Shown here one piece after another: positions 25,831-34,086 of a stretch of DNA of 64,000 bases (positions are counted from its first letter, which is position 1; each line of letters opens with the position of its first letter). The position numbers and the translations under genes are program-made. Source of the DNA: Sphingomonas yantingensis (GTDB taxonomy: Bacteria > Pseudomonadota > Alphaproteobacteria > Sphingomonadales > Sphingomonadaceae); NCBI RefSeq assembly GCF_014199325.1, contig NZ_JACIJJ010000001.1:248001-312000 (forward strand), read 5' to 3'. The notes beneath the pieces were generated by a model, which was not told where the DNA came from, searched no databases, and worked only from the letters and a program-made list of their open reading frames with translations.

Positions 25831-26717
25831 TCCCCGCCGCGCCGTTCGGCGCACTCGACGCCGACGAATGCCTGTCGCGCGCCGAGGCGTCGGGCGTCGA
25901 TCCGCGGGACGAGGCGGGGCTCGCGTCGCTGGCCGAGGACCTGGCCGCGCTGTCGGCCGATCGCGGGCTTGTCGCACGCGTCGCCGAACGCGTGCTGGCG
26001 AGTGGCGGGGGTGCGGCGGACAATGGCGGCTATGGCGCGCAGGCGTTGCTGCTTGCCCCGCCCGGTCGCCGGTTCGTGCTGCGCGCCGCCTTCTGGCCCG
26101 GGGCCGACGAGAGGATGCTCGCCGACAGCGGACCGGCGGCGTTCTTCTACGGGACGGCGCACGACCATGATTTCGCGTTCCTCACCTGTGGCCATGCGGG
26201 ACCGGGCTATTTGAGCGACGAGTGGACGCTGGCCGCGCCGCATGCGGGGATCGCCGGCGAGCCCGCTGCGCTCGTCTCGCTTGGCCGGCATCGCCTCGCG
26301 CCCGGCGATGTCCGGCTCTATCGCGCCTATCGCGACATCCATGCGCAGGCGCCGCCGACGGCATTGTCGGTATCGGTCAACCTGCTGGTGCGGGACGATG
26401 CCGCATCGTGGCGGGGCCAGTATCGGTACGACATCGACCGCGGATGCGTGGCTGGCGCGCTCGCAGTGATGCCGGCGGCGTTGCTGCTCGACCTCGCGGC
26501 GGCACTGGGCGAGGGCCTCGACCTGGTCGAGGCGTTCGGGCGGGGTCATCGCGATCCCCGGGTCAGGATCGCGGCGTGGCGAACGCTCGAGCGGATCGCC
26601 CCCGGCATGGCGCGTCCGCTGCTGGCGAAGCCCGACGTCGCCGCCGATCGGATGCTTGCCGCCCACGCGCACGCCATCGCGACCAATCTGGATCAGGTTC
26701 GAACCGATCCGGCGTGA
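25818..26717 (+). CDS. Unknown protein B of the peptide cassette, cupin-like HxH cluster plus helical C-terminus
   Basis: A 299-residue protein. N-terminal helices (to ~60) precede a beta-rich middle with RRFVLRAAFWPGADERML, AFFYGTAHDHDFAFLTCGHA and GPGYLSDEWT, then GDVRLYRAYRDIHAQAPPTA followed by the strand LSVSVNLLVRDD. The spacing of HDHD, a later His and the second His-containing strand (DIHAQAPP) resembles the two metal motifs of a cupin, which would make it a metal-dependent enzyme, for example an oxygenase; this is inference. The C-terminal ~90 residues (RDPRVRIAAWRTLERIAPGM) are HEAT-like. It overlaps gene A by 13 bp and is followed 22 bp later by the regulator. Confidence 0.7.
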   Translation: MSRLIPAAPFGALDADECLSRAEASGVDPRDEAGLASLAEDLAALSADRGLVARVAERVLASGGGAADNGGYGAQALLLAPPGRRFVLRAAFWPGADERMLADSGPAAFFYGTAHDHDFAFLTCGHAGPGYLSDEWTLAAPHAGIAGEPAALVSLGRHRLAPGDVRLYRAYRDIHAQAPPTALSVSVNLLVRDDAASWRGQYRYDIDRGCVAGALAVMPAALLLDLAAALGEGLDLVEAFGRGHRDPRVRIAAWRTLERIAPGMARPLLAKPDVAADRMLAAHAHAIATNLDQVRTDPA

Positions 26718-26739
26718 AGACCTGTAATTTGCAGGCGTG

Positions 26740-27348
26740 ATGCTCGCCCGCATAGCCTGTGACCCGCCGAGCCCCGCGCTTGCCGCCGCGCTTGCGGCGC
26801 GGGGCCTGCTCGCGCTGGCGCCGCTGGCGGAGGCGGTCGATGCGGTGATGCTCTCAAGCCTCGCCGCGCCGCGGGCGATCGTTGCGCAGGTGCGGGAGAC
26901 CGGCTGGACCGGCCCGCTGATGCTGCTGGTCGATCGCCCCGACCGCGTGATCGAGGCGCTCGACGCCGGCGCGGACGAGGCGGTGTGCGCGGATGCCGCC
27001 CCGGCGGAGATCGCCGCCCGGCTGGCCGCGCGGCTGCGCAGCGTTGCGGGGCGCGTCACGATCGGCGACCTGTCGCTCGACCGGATCGCGCGGACGGCCG
27101 TGCGGGGCGGACGGTCGCTGCACCTTCGCCCCCGCGAATATGCGCTGCTCGCCTATCTCGCGCGCCACGCCGGTCGGCCGGTGCCGCGCGCCGAACTGTT
27201 GCGGGCGATCTGGCGGCTCGGCTTCGATCCCGGCACGAACGTCGTGCAGGTCCATGTCGCGCGGCTGCGCGCCGAACTCGATCCGCCGGGTGCGGCGCCG
27301 ATGCTGCGCACCGATCGCGGGCTTGGCTATCGCCTGTCGCCCGCTTAG
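26740..27348 (+). CDS. Winged-helix (OmpR-type) regulator with a degenerate receiver domain
   Basis: A 202-residue protein. Residues 1-100 have the length and alternating pattern of a response-regulator receiver (RIACDPPSPALAAALAARGL ... LIEALDAGADEAV in style), but the phospho-acceptor Asp position reads AVMLSSLAAP and no Lys-Pro pair is present, so phosphorylation is unlikely. Residues ~105-200 form an OmpR/PhoB winged helix: LHLRPREYALLAYLARHAGR, RAELLRAIWRLGFDPGTN, VVQVHVARLRAELDPPG, RTDRGLGYRLSPA. ATG 26740 was preferred to the GTG one codon earlier. Position just behind the peptide/A/B genes suggests it controls them or is autoregulated with them. Confidence 0.85.
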   Translation: MLARIACDPPSPALAAALAARGLLALAPLAEAVDAVMLSSLAAPRAIVAQVRETGWTGPLMLLVDRPDRVIEALDAGADEAVCADAAPAEIAARLAARLRSVAGRVTIGDLSLDRIARTAVRGGRSLHLRPREYALLAYLARHAGRPVPRAELLRAIWRLGFDPGTNVVQVHVARLRAELDPPGAAPMLRTDRGLGYRLSPA

Positions 27349-27368
27349 GCATTGCGGCGGAGGATGCG

Positions 27369-28145
27369 ATGACCGAGCGCGTGACGATGACGATCGAGGA
27401 CGGCGTGGCCGAGGTGCGGCTGGCGCGCCCCGACAAGCTCAACGCGCTCGACCCGGCGATGTTCGCCGCGATCGCCGACACGATCGATCGGCTGGGCGAG
27501 GCGCGCGAGGTGCGCGCCGTCGTCCTGTCGGGTGAGGGGCGCGGCTTCTGTGCGGGGCTCGACATGGCGAGCATGGCGGCGGCGGGCGATCTGAGCGGGC
27601 TGGCCGAGCGGCGCCAGGGGATCGCGAACCTCTATCAGCATGTCGCCTGGGGCTGGCGGGCGCTGCCGATGCCCGTCATCGCGGCGTTGCACGGCGTCGT
27701 GTTCGGCGGTGGCCTTCAGATCGCGAGCGGCGCGGATATCCGCATCGCCGCGCCCGATTCGCGCTTGAGCGTGATGGAGCTGAAATGGGGCATCGTCCCC
27801 GACATGGCGGGCTACGCGCTGTGGCGCGGGCTGGTTCGCGACGACGTGCTGCGCGAGTGCATCTATACCGCGCGCGAGTTCGGGGCCGAAGAGGCCGCGG
27901 CGCTCGGCTTCGTCACGCGGCTCGCCGACGATCCGCTGGCCGAGGCGCGGGCGCTGGCGCGCACCATCGCCGACCGCAACCCGCATGCGATCCGCGCGGC
28001 GAAGCGGCTGGCGGGGATCGAGGGCGACGCTGCCGCGATCTTGGCGGCCGAGGCGAGCGAGCAGGGCAAGCTGATCGGCAGTCACAATCAGATGGAGGCG
28101 GTGGCCGCCAACCTTACCCGCCGCGCACCCGTCTTTCGTGACTGA
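27369..28145 (+). CDS. Crotonase/enoyl-CoA hydratase family protein
   Basis: A 258-residue crotonase-fold enzyme. The oxyanion-hole segments are GEGRGFCAGLDMASMAAAGD and VIAALHGVVFGGGLQIASGA; DIRIAAPDSRLSVMELKWGI follows with Glu in the catalytic region. The large loop and the C-terminal helices are present. Substrate cannot be told from motifs; the family includes hydratases, isomerases and hydrolases acting on acyl-CoAs. GGAGG lies 5 bases before the ATG at 27369. It follows the wHTH regulator by 20 bp and could belong to the same transcript. Confidence 0.92.
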   Translation: MTERVTMTIEDGVAEVRLARPDKLNALDPAMFAAIADTIDRLGEAREVRAVVLSGEGRGFCAGLDMASMAAAGDLSGLAERRQGIANLYQHVAWGWRALPMPVIAALHGVVFGGGLQIASGADIRIAAPDSRLSVMELKWGIVPDMAGYALWRGLVRDDVLRECIYTAREFGAEEAAALGFVTRLADDPLAEARALARTIADRNPHAIRAAKRLAGIEGDAAAILAAEASEQGKLIGSHNQMEAVAANLTRRAPVFRD

Positions 28146-28233
28146 CGCGGCGCGCGAAAGCATACCGATCGCAGGCGATTAAGCGGTCGTCAGGCAAGCG
28201 CGCCTAGGTCGCACCGATCACGGATCGGACGGC

Positions 28234-28653
28234 ATGATCGAAGTACTGGACCAGCATTACGAGCGATTGCGGCTGAGGGTCGCGGCGATGCGCGAGCTTT
28301 GCCGCGCACCCGCGCCCGAGATGGCAGAACTCGCGCGGGCGCGCCACCAGCTGATGGCGGCGAGCATGGATCGGTCGCGGTTCCTGAAGCAGACGGTGTA
28401 TCCCGCGCTGCTTGGGACCGGGATCGCGGGAATCGCCGACGCGCTCGACGCGCTCGACATCGACCTTTCGACGTTACGCGCGGCGGCCAGCCTTCACGTC
28501 ACCTCCTGGACGCCTGATCGGATCGGCGCGGACTGGCGCGGCTATTGCGCCGCCTCCGCCGCGCTGATGCGCAGGATCGAGGATCGCGGCCGCCGCGAGC
28601 AGACCGTCCTCTTGCCCGCGCTCGCCGCGCTGACCCCCCAGATCGACGCTTAG
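28234..28653 (+). CDS. Small helical protein of unknown function
   Basis: A 139-residue, mostly helical protein without a signal peptide. Helices include VLDQHYERLRLRVAAMRELC, PEMAELARARHQLMAASMDR and a C-terminal helix REQTVLLPALAALTPQ. The last helix and scattered His/Glu recall the hemerythrin HHE fold, but the metal-binding spacing is not convincing. The gene after it starts 9 bp later, so the two probably form an operon. No family recognised. Confidence 0.6.
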   Translation: MIEVLDQHYERLRLRVAAMRELCRAPAPEMAELARARHQLMAASMDRSRFLKQTVYPALLGTGIAGIADALDALDIDLSTLRAAASLHVTSWTPDRIGADWRGYCAASAALMRRIEDRGRREQTVLLPALAALTPQIDA

Positions 28654-28662
28654 GACCCCCTC

Positions 28663-29058
28663 ATGCAGACCGATACCAAGGCCGATTATTCGATCCGACA
28701 CGACCCAGCCGACCGCATGTTGCGGATCACCGCGACGGGGTTCTGGTCCGCGGGGCTGGCTGCGAAGTTCGCGGCGGACCTGCTGGCGCAAGGGGTGATC
28801 CTGCGGCTGCGCCACGGCGCCTTCTACACGCTTGCCGACGTGAGCGATGCGCCGGTCCAGCCCGCGGGCGTGGTGGACCAGTTGGCAGCGATGATGCCGC
28901 GCGCGCTGCAACTGACGAGCGCACCGATCGCGGCGATCGCCGGCTCGATCCTGACCAAGATGCAGATCGAGCGTTATCTGAACGCGCCCAATTGCCGCGT
29001 CTTCACCGATCATGACGAGGCGGTCGCGTGGATGCAGTCGGTCGGACTGCCAACCTGA
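28663..29058 (+). CDS. Small SpoIIAA/STAS-like protein of unknown function
   Basis: A 131-residue protein. The pattern MLRITATGFWSAGLAAKFAA, FYTLADVSDAP and a C-terminal RVFTDHDEAVAWM is that of SpoIIAA-like (CRAL-TRIO-like) proteins found in many proteobacteria: strand, helix, strand with Asp, and a final helix after FTDxxEAxxW. Such proteins have unknown function. It starts 9 bp after the previous gene. Confidence 0.65.
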   Translation: MQTDTKADYSIRHDPADRMLRITATGFWSAGLAAKFAADLLAQGVILRLRHGAFYTLADVSDAPVQPAGVVDQLAAMMPRALQLTSAPIAAIAGSILTKMQIERYLNAPNCRVFTDHDEAVAWMQSVGLPT

Positions 29059-29141
29059 CGCCCCGCGCCAAGTCCTTGTAACCGGATCGTCTTTTATCGG
29101 GTCTAGCCCTCCGTCTTCGAAAATCTGAACGGGAGCGAGGA

Positions 29142-29561
29142 ATGAAGGCGGCAATGGCGGCGATCGCAGCGTTGGTGGCAGGCGGCGGAGCGGCTGCGCA
29201 GCAGGCAGGGCCGAGCTTTTGTGCGCGGCTGGCACCGCAGATCGGCCTTAGCCCCACCAGCAAGGCCGGTCTGTATCAGGGGCGACTGGTGTCGGGACTC
29301 AAGGCGGCCCTGGTCGGCGGTTCCGGTTCGATCGGATTCGGCGTCGAATCGGTGGGCACGCCGACCGATGACGATGCCCGGGCGCTGAAAAGCGCGTGCA
29401 GCATGACGAGGGGCGAATATCGCTGCGTCGTCGACCGCCCGATGGTGCTGACCGTGTCGAGCAACAAGGGCGACGGCCGCGTGGAGGCGAAGCCTGGCGA
29501 GAAGGCACTGGTGACGGCCAAGGGCGTGACCGTTCGTTGTACCGACGGCGTCACCGCCTGA
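29142..29561 (+). CDS. Exported protein of unknown function
   Basis: A 139-residue protein with a signal peptide (AMAAIAALVAGGGAAAQQ, cleavage after AAA or AAAQ) and a mature domain of about 120 residues with three or four cysteines (FCARLAPQIG, SACSMTRGEYRCVVDRP, VRCTDG), likely paired in the periplasm. The mature part is predicted mostly beta. GGAGCGAGGA precedes the ATG. I recognise no family. Confidence 0.6.
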   Translation: MKAAMAAIAALVAGGGAAAQQAGPSFCARLAPQIGLSPTSKAGLYQGRLVSGLKAALVGGSGSIGFGVESVGTPTDDDARALKSACSMTRGEYRCVVDRPMVLTVSSNKGDGRVEAKPGEKALVTAKGVTVRCTDGVTA

Positions 29562-29582
29562 TCCACCCCGCGCGGCCGTAAC

Positions 29583-29607
29583 GCGCCCCGGCACGCGGCA
29601 GGGGCGC
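29583..29607. terminator. Hairpin between convergent genes (possible terminator)
   Basis: GCGCCCC and GGGGCGC arms (7 bp, perfect) around an 11-base loop, in the 54-bp gap between the exported protein gene and the convergent fsa. No T-run on either strand, so termination is only a suggestion. Confidence 0.45.
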
Positions 29608-29615
29608 ATTCGGTA

Positions 29616-30269
29616 TCAGCCGATCTTCTGGCCGGTCTTGGCCCAGTCGGCGAGGAAGCCCTCGATCCCCTTGTCGGTCAGCGGGTGCTTGACGAGCTGC
29701 TTGATGACCGACGGCGGCGCGGTCATCACGTCGGCGCCGATCTTCGCGGCTTCGAGGACGTGGATCGGGTGACGGACGCTCGCCACCAGAATCTCGGTGT
29801 CGAAGGCGTAGTTGTCGTAGATCAGCCGGATGTCGCCGATCAGCTGCATCCCGTCGAAGCCGTTGTCGTCGTGGCGGCCGACGAACGGCGAGACGAAGGT
29901 CGCCCCCGCCTTGGCCGCGAGCAGCGCCTGATTTGCCGAGAAGCAGAGCGTCACGTTGACCATCGTGCCGTCGTCGGTCAGCGCCTTGCACGTCTTGAGC
30001 CCGTCGATCGTCAGCGGCACCTTGACCGCGACGTTGTCGCCGATCCGGCGCAGGATCTCGGCCTCGCGCATCATCCCTTCATGGTCGAGCGCGACCACTT
30101 CGGCCGACACCGGCCCCTCGACGATCCCGCAGATCTCGCGCGTCACTTCGATGAAGTCGCGGCCCGCCTTGGCGATCAGCGACGGGTTGGTCGTGACGCC
30201 GTCCAGCAGCCCGGCTTCGGCCAGCTCGCGGATGTCATCGACGTTAGCGGTATCAGCGAAGAATTTCAT
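29616..30269 (-). CDS. fsa: Fructose-6-phosphate aldolase / small transaldolase
   Basis: A 217-residue TIM-barrel enzyme of the TalC/FSA group, the usual length for this subfamily and much shorter than classic transaldolase. Signatures: [53 protein letters not shown] with the Schiff-base lysine, and [16 protein letters not shown]. It either cleaves fructose 6-phosphate to dihydroxyacetone and glyceraldehyde 3-phosphate or acts as a transaldolase; sequence alone does not decide. In other alphaproteobacteria fsa lies close to priA, as it does here with one gene between. Confidence 0.93.
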   Translation of the reverse strand: MKFFADTANVDDIRELAEAGLLDGVTTNPSLIAKAGRDFIEVTREICGIVEGPVSAEVVALDHEGMMREAEILRRIGDNVAVKVPLTIDGLKTCKALTDDGTMVNVTLCFSANQALLAAKAGATFVSPFVGRHDDNGFDGMQLIGDIRLIYDNYAFDTEILVASVRHPIHVLEAAKIGADVMTAPPSVIKQLVKHPLTDKGIEGFLADWAKTGQKIG

Positions 30270-30382
30270 CGGCCCGGCCTCGCATTTTAAAGGGATGGCG
30301 CGCCTCTATCGGCTGGGCGGGCGTGCGTACAGAGCGAACCGTCTTGAGGCGCCGTTAACCGGCATCGGTTACCGATCGCCGC

Positions 30383-31819
30383 ATGAAGCCGATCGACGTT
30401 CCCCCGCTCCCCGATGAAGCGCGCCGGCTCGAGGTGCTCGATGCGCTGGGCCTGATCGGCGCGGCGCCCGAACTCGACCTCGACGCGCTGACCGAGTTTG
30501 CCGCTCGGCTGATCGGCACGCCGATGGCGTCGATCTCGCTGATCGATTCGCGCGACCAGCATCTTCTCGCCAGCTTCAACATGGACCGGACGCCGGTGCC
30601 GCGTGGCGTCACCTTTTGCGATCAGACGATTCGACAGGACGGGGTGATGGTGGTGCCCGACGCACGGCACGACCGGCGTTTCGCGGACAGCCTGCTCGTG
30701 CGCGAGGGGCCGCGCTTCCGTTTCTATGCCGGGGTTCCCATTCATGTCCGCTCTTCGGGCCAGCAGGCGCGGGTCGGCGCGCTGTGCGTGCTCGACAACG
30801 AGCCGCGCGACCTGAGCGAGGACCAGCGCACCGCGCTGCTGCGGCTGGGCAAGCTGGCCGAGGCGCTGATCGATGCCCGCGCCGCCGCGCGCGAGGCGCT
30901 GGCACTGGCGCAGCGGACGCACGATCAGGCGACCGTGCTGGCACGCAAGGACCGCGTGTTCCGACAGGCCGAGCGGATGGCGATGATCGGCGCGTGGAGC
31001 TTCGATCCGGCGAGCGAAACCGTCGAATGGAGCGACGGCGTGCGCCGCATCCACGAGGTGGGCGACGATTTCGAGCCCAACCTCGCCAACGCGCTGGATT
31101 TCTATCCCGCTACGGCGCGCGCGATCGTCAGCGCGGCGCTCGCCCACTCGCTGGAAACTGGCGAGCCGTTCGATTTCGAGGTCGACTTCGACACCGCCAA
31201 GGGCCGCCGTCTGCGCGTGCGCGGGCTGGGTGAAGTCGAGCGCGAGGATGGGCGCAGCGTCGCCGTGACGGGCGTGTTCCAGGACGTGACCGCGCGGTAT
31301 CTTCTCGAGCAGGATCTGCGGCGCAGCGCGCATGTCGATGCGCTGACCGGTATCGCCAATCGCGCGGCGTTCGATCAGCGACTGGAGGCCGCGATCGGGC
31401 GCGCGCGGGGCGGCGACAGCGCGCTTACCCTGGTTCTCATCGACCTCGACGGATTTAAGGCAGTGAACGACGGCCATGGTCATATGGCGGGCGACGATGT
31501 GCTGCGCGCGCACGGCCGGCGGCTGCGCGGCGAGTGGCTGACCGACAGCTTCCCCGCGCGTCTGGGCGGCGACGAGTTCGCGCTGGTGCTCGAGGGCGCC
31601 GCCACACGCGATATCGGCGCGCGGATCGCGCGGCTGCTCGACCTGTTCGCGCGGCCGATCCCGCTCGGTGAGCGCAGCGTGCGCGTCGGCGGGACGATCG
31701 GCTGGGCCGCGTTCGCGCCGGGCATGACCAACCCACGCGATCTGATCCATGCCGCCGACACCGCGCTTTATGAGGCCAAGCGCGAACGGCGCGGGACGGC
31801 GCGAGCCGCGAACGCCTGA
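30383..31819 (+). CDS. Diguanylate cyclase with GAF and PAS sensor domains
   Basis: A 478-residue cytoplasmic protein. GAF domain about residues 25-165 (TPMASISLIDSRDQHLLASF, VPRGVTFCDQTIRQDGVMVV, FRFYAGVPIH, VGALCVLDNEPRDLS), a coiled connector with many Ala/Arg, a PAS domain about 200-310 (MAMIGAWSFDPASETVEWSD ... VTGVFQDVT), and a GGDEF domain about 320-475 with HVDALTGIANRAAFDQ, VLIDLDGFKAVNDGHGHMAG and the intact active loop RLGGDEFALV. It should make c-di-GMP. No inhibitory RxxD site immediately before the GGDEF loop is obvious. Divergent from fsa; followed after 37 bp by priA. Confidence 0.93.
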   Translation: MKPIDVPPLPDEARRLEVLDALGLIGAAPELDLDALTEFAARLIGTPMASISLIDSRDQHLLASFNMDRTPVPRGVTFCDQTIRQDGVMVVPDARHDRRFADSLLVREGPRFRFYAGVPIHVRSSGQQARVGALCVLDNEPRDLSEDQRTALLRLGKLAEALIDARAAAREALALAQRTHDQATVLARKDRVFRQAERMAMIGAWSFDPASETVEWSDGVRRIHEVGDDFEPNLANALDFYPATARAIVSAALAHSLETGEPFDFEVDFDTAKGRRLRVRGLGEVEREDGRSVAVTGVFQDVTARYLLEQDLRRSAHVDALTGIANRAAFDQRLEAAIGRARGGDSALTLVLIDLDGFKAVNDGHGHMAGDDVLRAHGRRLRGEWLTDSFPARLGGDEFALVLEGAATRDIGARIARLLDLFARPIPLGERSVRVGGTIGWAAFAPGMTNPRDLIHAADTALYEAKRERRGTARAANA

Positions 31820-31856
31820 CCCTTTCTTTACCGGGCCGAGCCGCTATCTCGGCGCC

Positions 31857-34028
31857 ATGCCCGGTGAGCGTGCCCGTGTGATCGTGATGAATTCGGCGCT
31901 CGGCCCGCTCGACTACCGCGTCCCCGCGCGGATGCCGGTGGAGCCGGGGTCGGTCGTCGTCGCGCCGCTCGGCCCGCGCCAGTTGCTCGGCGTCGCGTGG
32001 GACGCGGATCGCCTGTCGGCGGAGGAGGTGGGTGACAATCGCCTCCGCAATCTGCTCGGCGTCGCCGACGTGCCGCCGCTGCCGGCGCCGCTGCGCCGGC
32101 TGATCGAATGGACCGCGGATTATTATCTCAGCCCGCTCGCGTCGGTCGTCCGCATGGCGCTGCCGTCGAGTTCGGCGCTGGAGGGCGCGAAACTCGCGAC
32201 CGAATATCGCGCGACCGGCCATGTCCCCAACCGGCTGACGCCGCAACGCGCACAGGCGCTGGAGCGGATCGGCGACCGGCAGGGGCTGGTGCGCGAGCTG
32301 GCGACGATCGCCGACGTCAGCGACGCGGTGATCCGTGGGCTGGTGAAGGCCGGGGCGATCGAGGCGATCGAGGTCGATATCGACCTGCCCTATCCTGCGC
32401 CCGACCCCGACCATGCGCCGCCCGCGCTGTCGGCGGAGCAGGCCGCGGTATCGGCGACGCTGCGCGCGGCGGTGGCGGGGGCGGCGTTCCAGCCCTTCCT
32501 GCTCGACGGCGTCACGGGCTCCGGCAAAACCGAGACCTATTTCGAGGCGGTGGCGGAGGCGATCGAGGCGGGTCGCCAAACGCTCGTCCTGCTGCCCGAA
32601 ATCGCGCTGACCGAACCTTTTCTCAAGCGGTTCCACGCCCGCTTCGGGTGCGAGCCGGTGGCCTGGCATTCAGGCCTTCGCCAGTCGCAGCGCCGCCGCG
32701 CGTGGCGCGCGATCGCCAGCGGCGACGCGAAGGTCGTGGTCGGCGCCCGCTCCGCCCTGTTCCTCCCCTATCCCAAGCTCGGCCTGATCGTCGTCGACGA
32801 GGCGCACGAGACCAGCTTCAAGCAGGAGGACGGCGTCCATTACCATGCCCGCGACGTCGCGGTGATGCGGGGGATGTTCGAGGGGTGCCCGGTCGTCCTC
32901 GCCACCGCGACGCCGGCGATCGAGACGCGGCACCAGGTCGCGCTCGGCCGATATGCCGAACTGAAGCTGCCCGGCCGGTACGGCGCGGCGCAGATGCCGG
33001 CGATTCAAGCGATCGACCTGCTTCGCGACCCGCCGCCGCGCGGGCGCTGGATCGCGCCGACGCTGACCCGCGCGATCGACGATACGCTGGGGCGGGGGGA
33101 GCAGGCGCTCCTGTTCCTCAACCGCCGCGGTTACGCGCCGCTGACATTATGCCGGACGTGCGGGCATCGGTTCCAGTGCCCCAACTGCACCGCCTGGATG
33201 GTCGAGCACCGGCTGATCCGCCGCCTCGCCTGTCACCATTGCGGCCACGTCATGCCGACCCCTCGCGCCTGTCCGGAGTGCAAGGAGGAGGAGAGCCTCG
33301 TTGCCTGTGGCCCCGGCGTCGAGCGGATCGCTGACGAGGCGGCGGCGCTCTGGCCCGACGCGCGCATCGCCATCGTCACCAGCGACACGATCTGGTCCCC
33401 CGCCAAGGCCGCCGAGTTCGTGGCAAGGATGGAGCATCGCGAGATCGACATCGTGGTGGGCACGCAGCTCATCACCAAGGGCTATCATTTCCCCGACCTG
33501 ACGCTGGTCGGCGTGATCGACGCGGACCTGGGCCTTTCGGGCGGTGACCTGCGCGCGGCCGAGCGCAGCTTTCAGCAGATCATGCAGGTGGCGGGCCGTG
33601 CGGGGCGCGGGGACAAGCCCGGTCACGTCTATATCCAGACGCACGACCCCGCCGCGCCCGTCATGCAGGCGCTGGTCAGCGGCGATGCCGAGAGTTTCTA
33701 CGCGGCGGAGACCGAGGCGCGGCAGGATGCCGACGCGCCCCCCTTCGGCCGGTTCGCGGCGATCATCGTGTCGAGCGAGGACCGGGACGCCGCGCACGAC
33801 GCCGCGCGCGCGATCGGCCGCGCCGCGCCGCGGGTGGAGGGGATGGACGTGTTCGGCCCCGCGCCGGCTCCGCTGTCGATGCTGCGCGGTCGCCACCGCT
33901 TCCGCCTGCTCGTCCACGCCCGCCGCGTGTTTCCGGTGCAGGAAGCAATCCGCGACTGGCTAAGCGGCGTCGACTGGCCCGCCAAGGTGCGCGTCGCGGT
34001 CGATGTGGATCCCTACAGCTTCGTTTGA
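31857..34028 (+). CDS. priA: Primosomal replication protein N' (PriA helicase)
   Basis: A 723-residue helicase that restarts stalled replication forks. The 3'-DNA-binding domain (LGPLDYRVPARMPVEPGSVV) is followed by a winged helix, then a helicase core with Walker A GVTGSGKTETYFEAV, LLPEIALTEPFLKRF, the DEAH box IVVDEAHETSFKQ, and motif GTQLITKGYHFPDLTLVGVI. The inserted zinc domain has CRTCGHRFQCPNC and CHHCGHVMPTPRACPEC (eight cysteines). The ATG at 31857 gives MPGERARVIV; the open frame upstream of it is not coding. Confidence 0.97.
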   Translation: MPGERARVIVMNSALGPLDYRVPARMPVEPGSVVVAPLGPRQLLGVAWDADRLSAEEVGDNRLRNLLGVADVPPLPAPLRRLIEWTADYYLSPLASVVRMALPSSSALEGAKLATEYRATGHVPNRLTPQRAQALERIGDRQGLVRELATIADVSDAVIRGLVKAGAIEAIEVDIDLPYPAPDPDHAPPALSAEQAAVSATLRAAVAGAAFQPFLLDGVTGSGKTETYFEAVAEAIEAGRQTLVLLPEIALTEPFLKRFHARFGCEPVAWHSGLRQSQRRRAWRAIASGDAKVVVGARSALFLPYPKLGLIVVDEAHETSFKQEDGVHYHARDVAVMRGMFEGCPVVLATATPAIETRHQVALGRYAELKLPGRYGAAQMPAIQAIDLLRDPPPRGRWIAPTLTRAIDDTLGRGEQALLFLNRRGYAPLTLCRTCGHRFQCPNCTAWMVEHRLIRRLACHHCGHVMPTPRACPECKEEESLVACGPGVERIADEAAALWPDARIAIVTSDTIWSPAKAAEFVARMEHREIDIVVGTQLITKGYHFPDLTLVGVIDADLGLSGGDLRAAERSFQQIMQVAGRAGRGDKPGHVYIQTHDPAAPVMQALVSGDAESFYAAETEARQDADAPPFGRFAAIIVSSEDRDAAHDAARAIGRAAPRVEGMDVFGPAPAPLSMLRGRHRFRLLVHARRVFPVQEAIRDWLSGVDWPAKVRVAVDVDPYSFV

Positions 34029-34086
34029 GCTTGAACCCGGCGGCGCGGTGGCGGATTGAGGCCGCGCCAAACGACGGAGCATCGCC

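Noticed and set aside
28234..28653. Hemerythrin
   Set aside because: The His/Glu spacing needed for the di-iron site is not visible.
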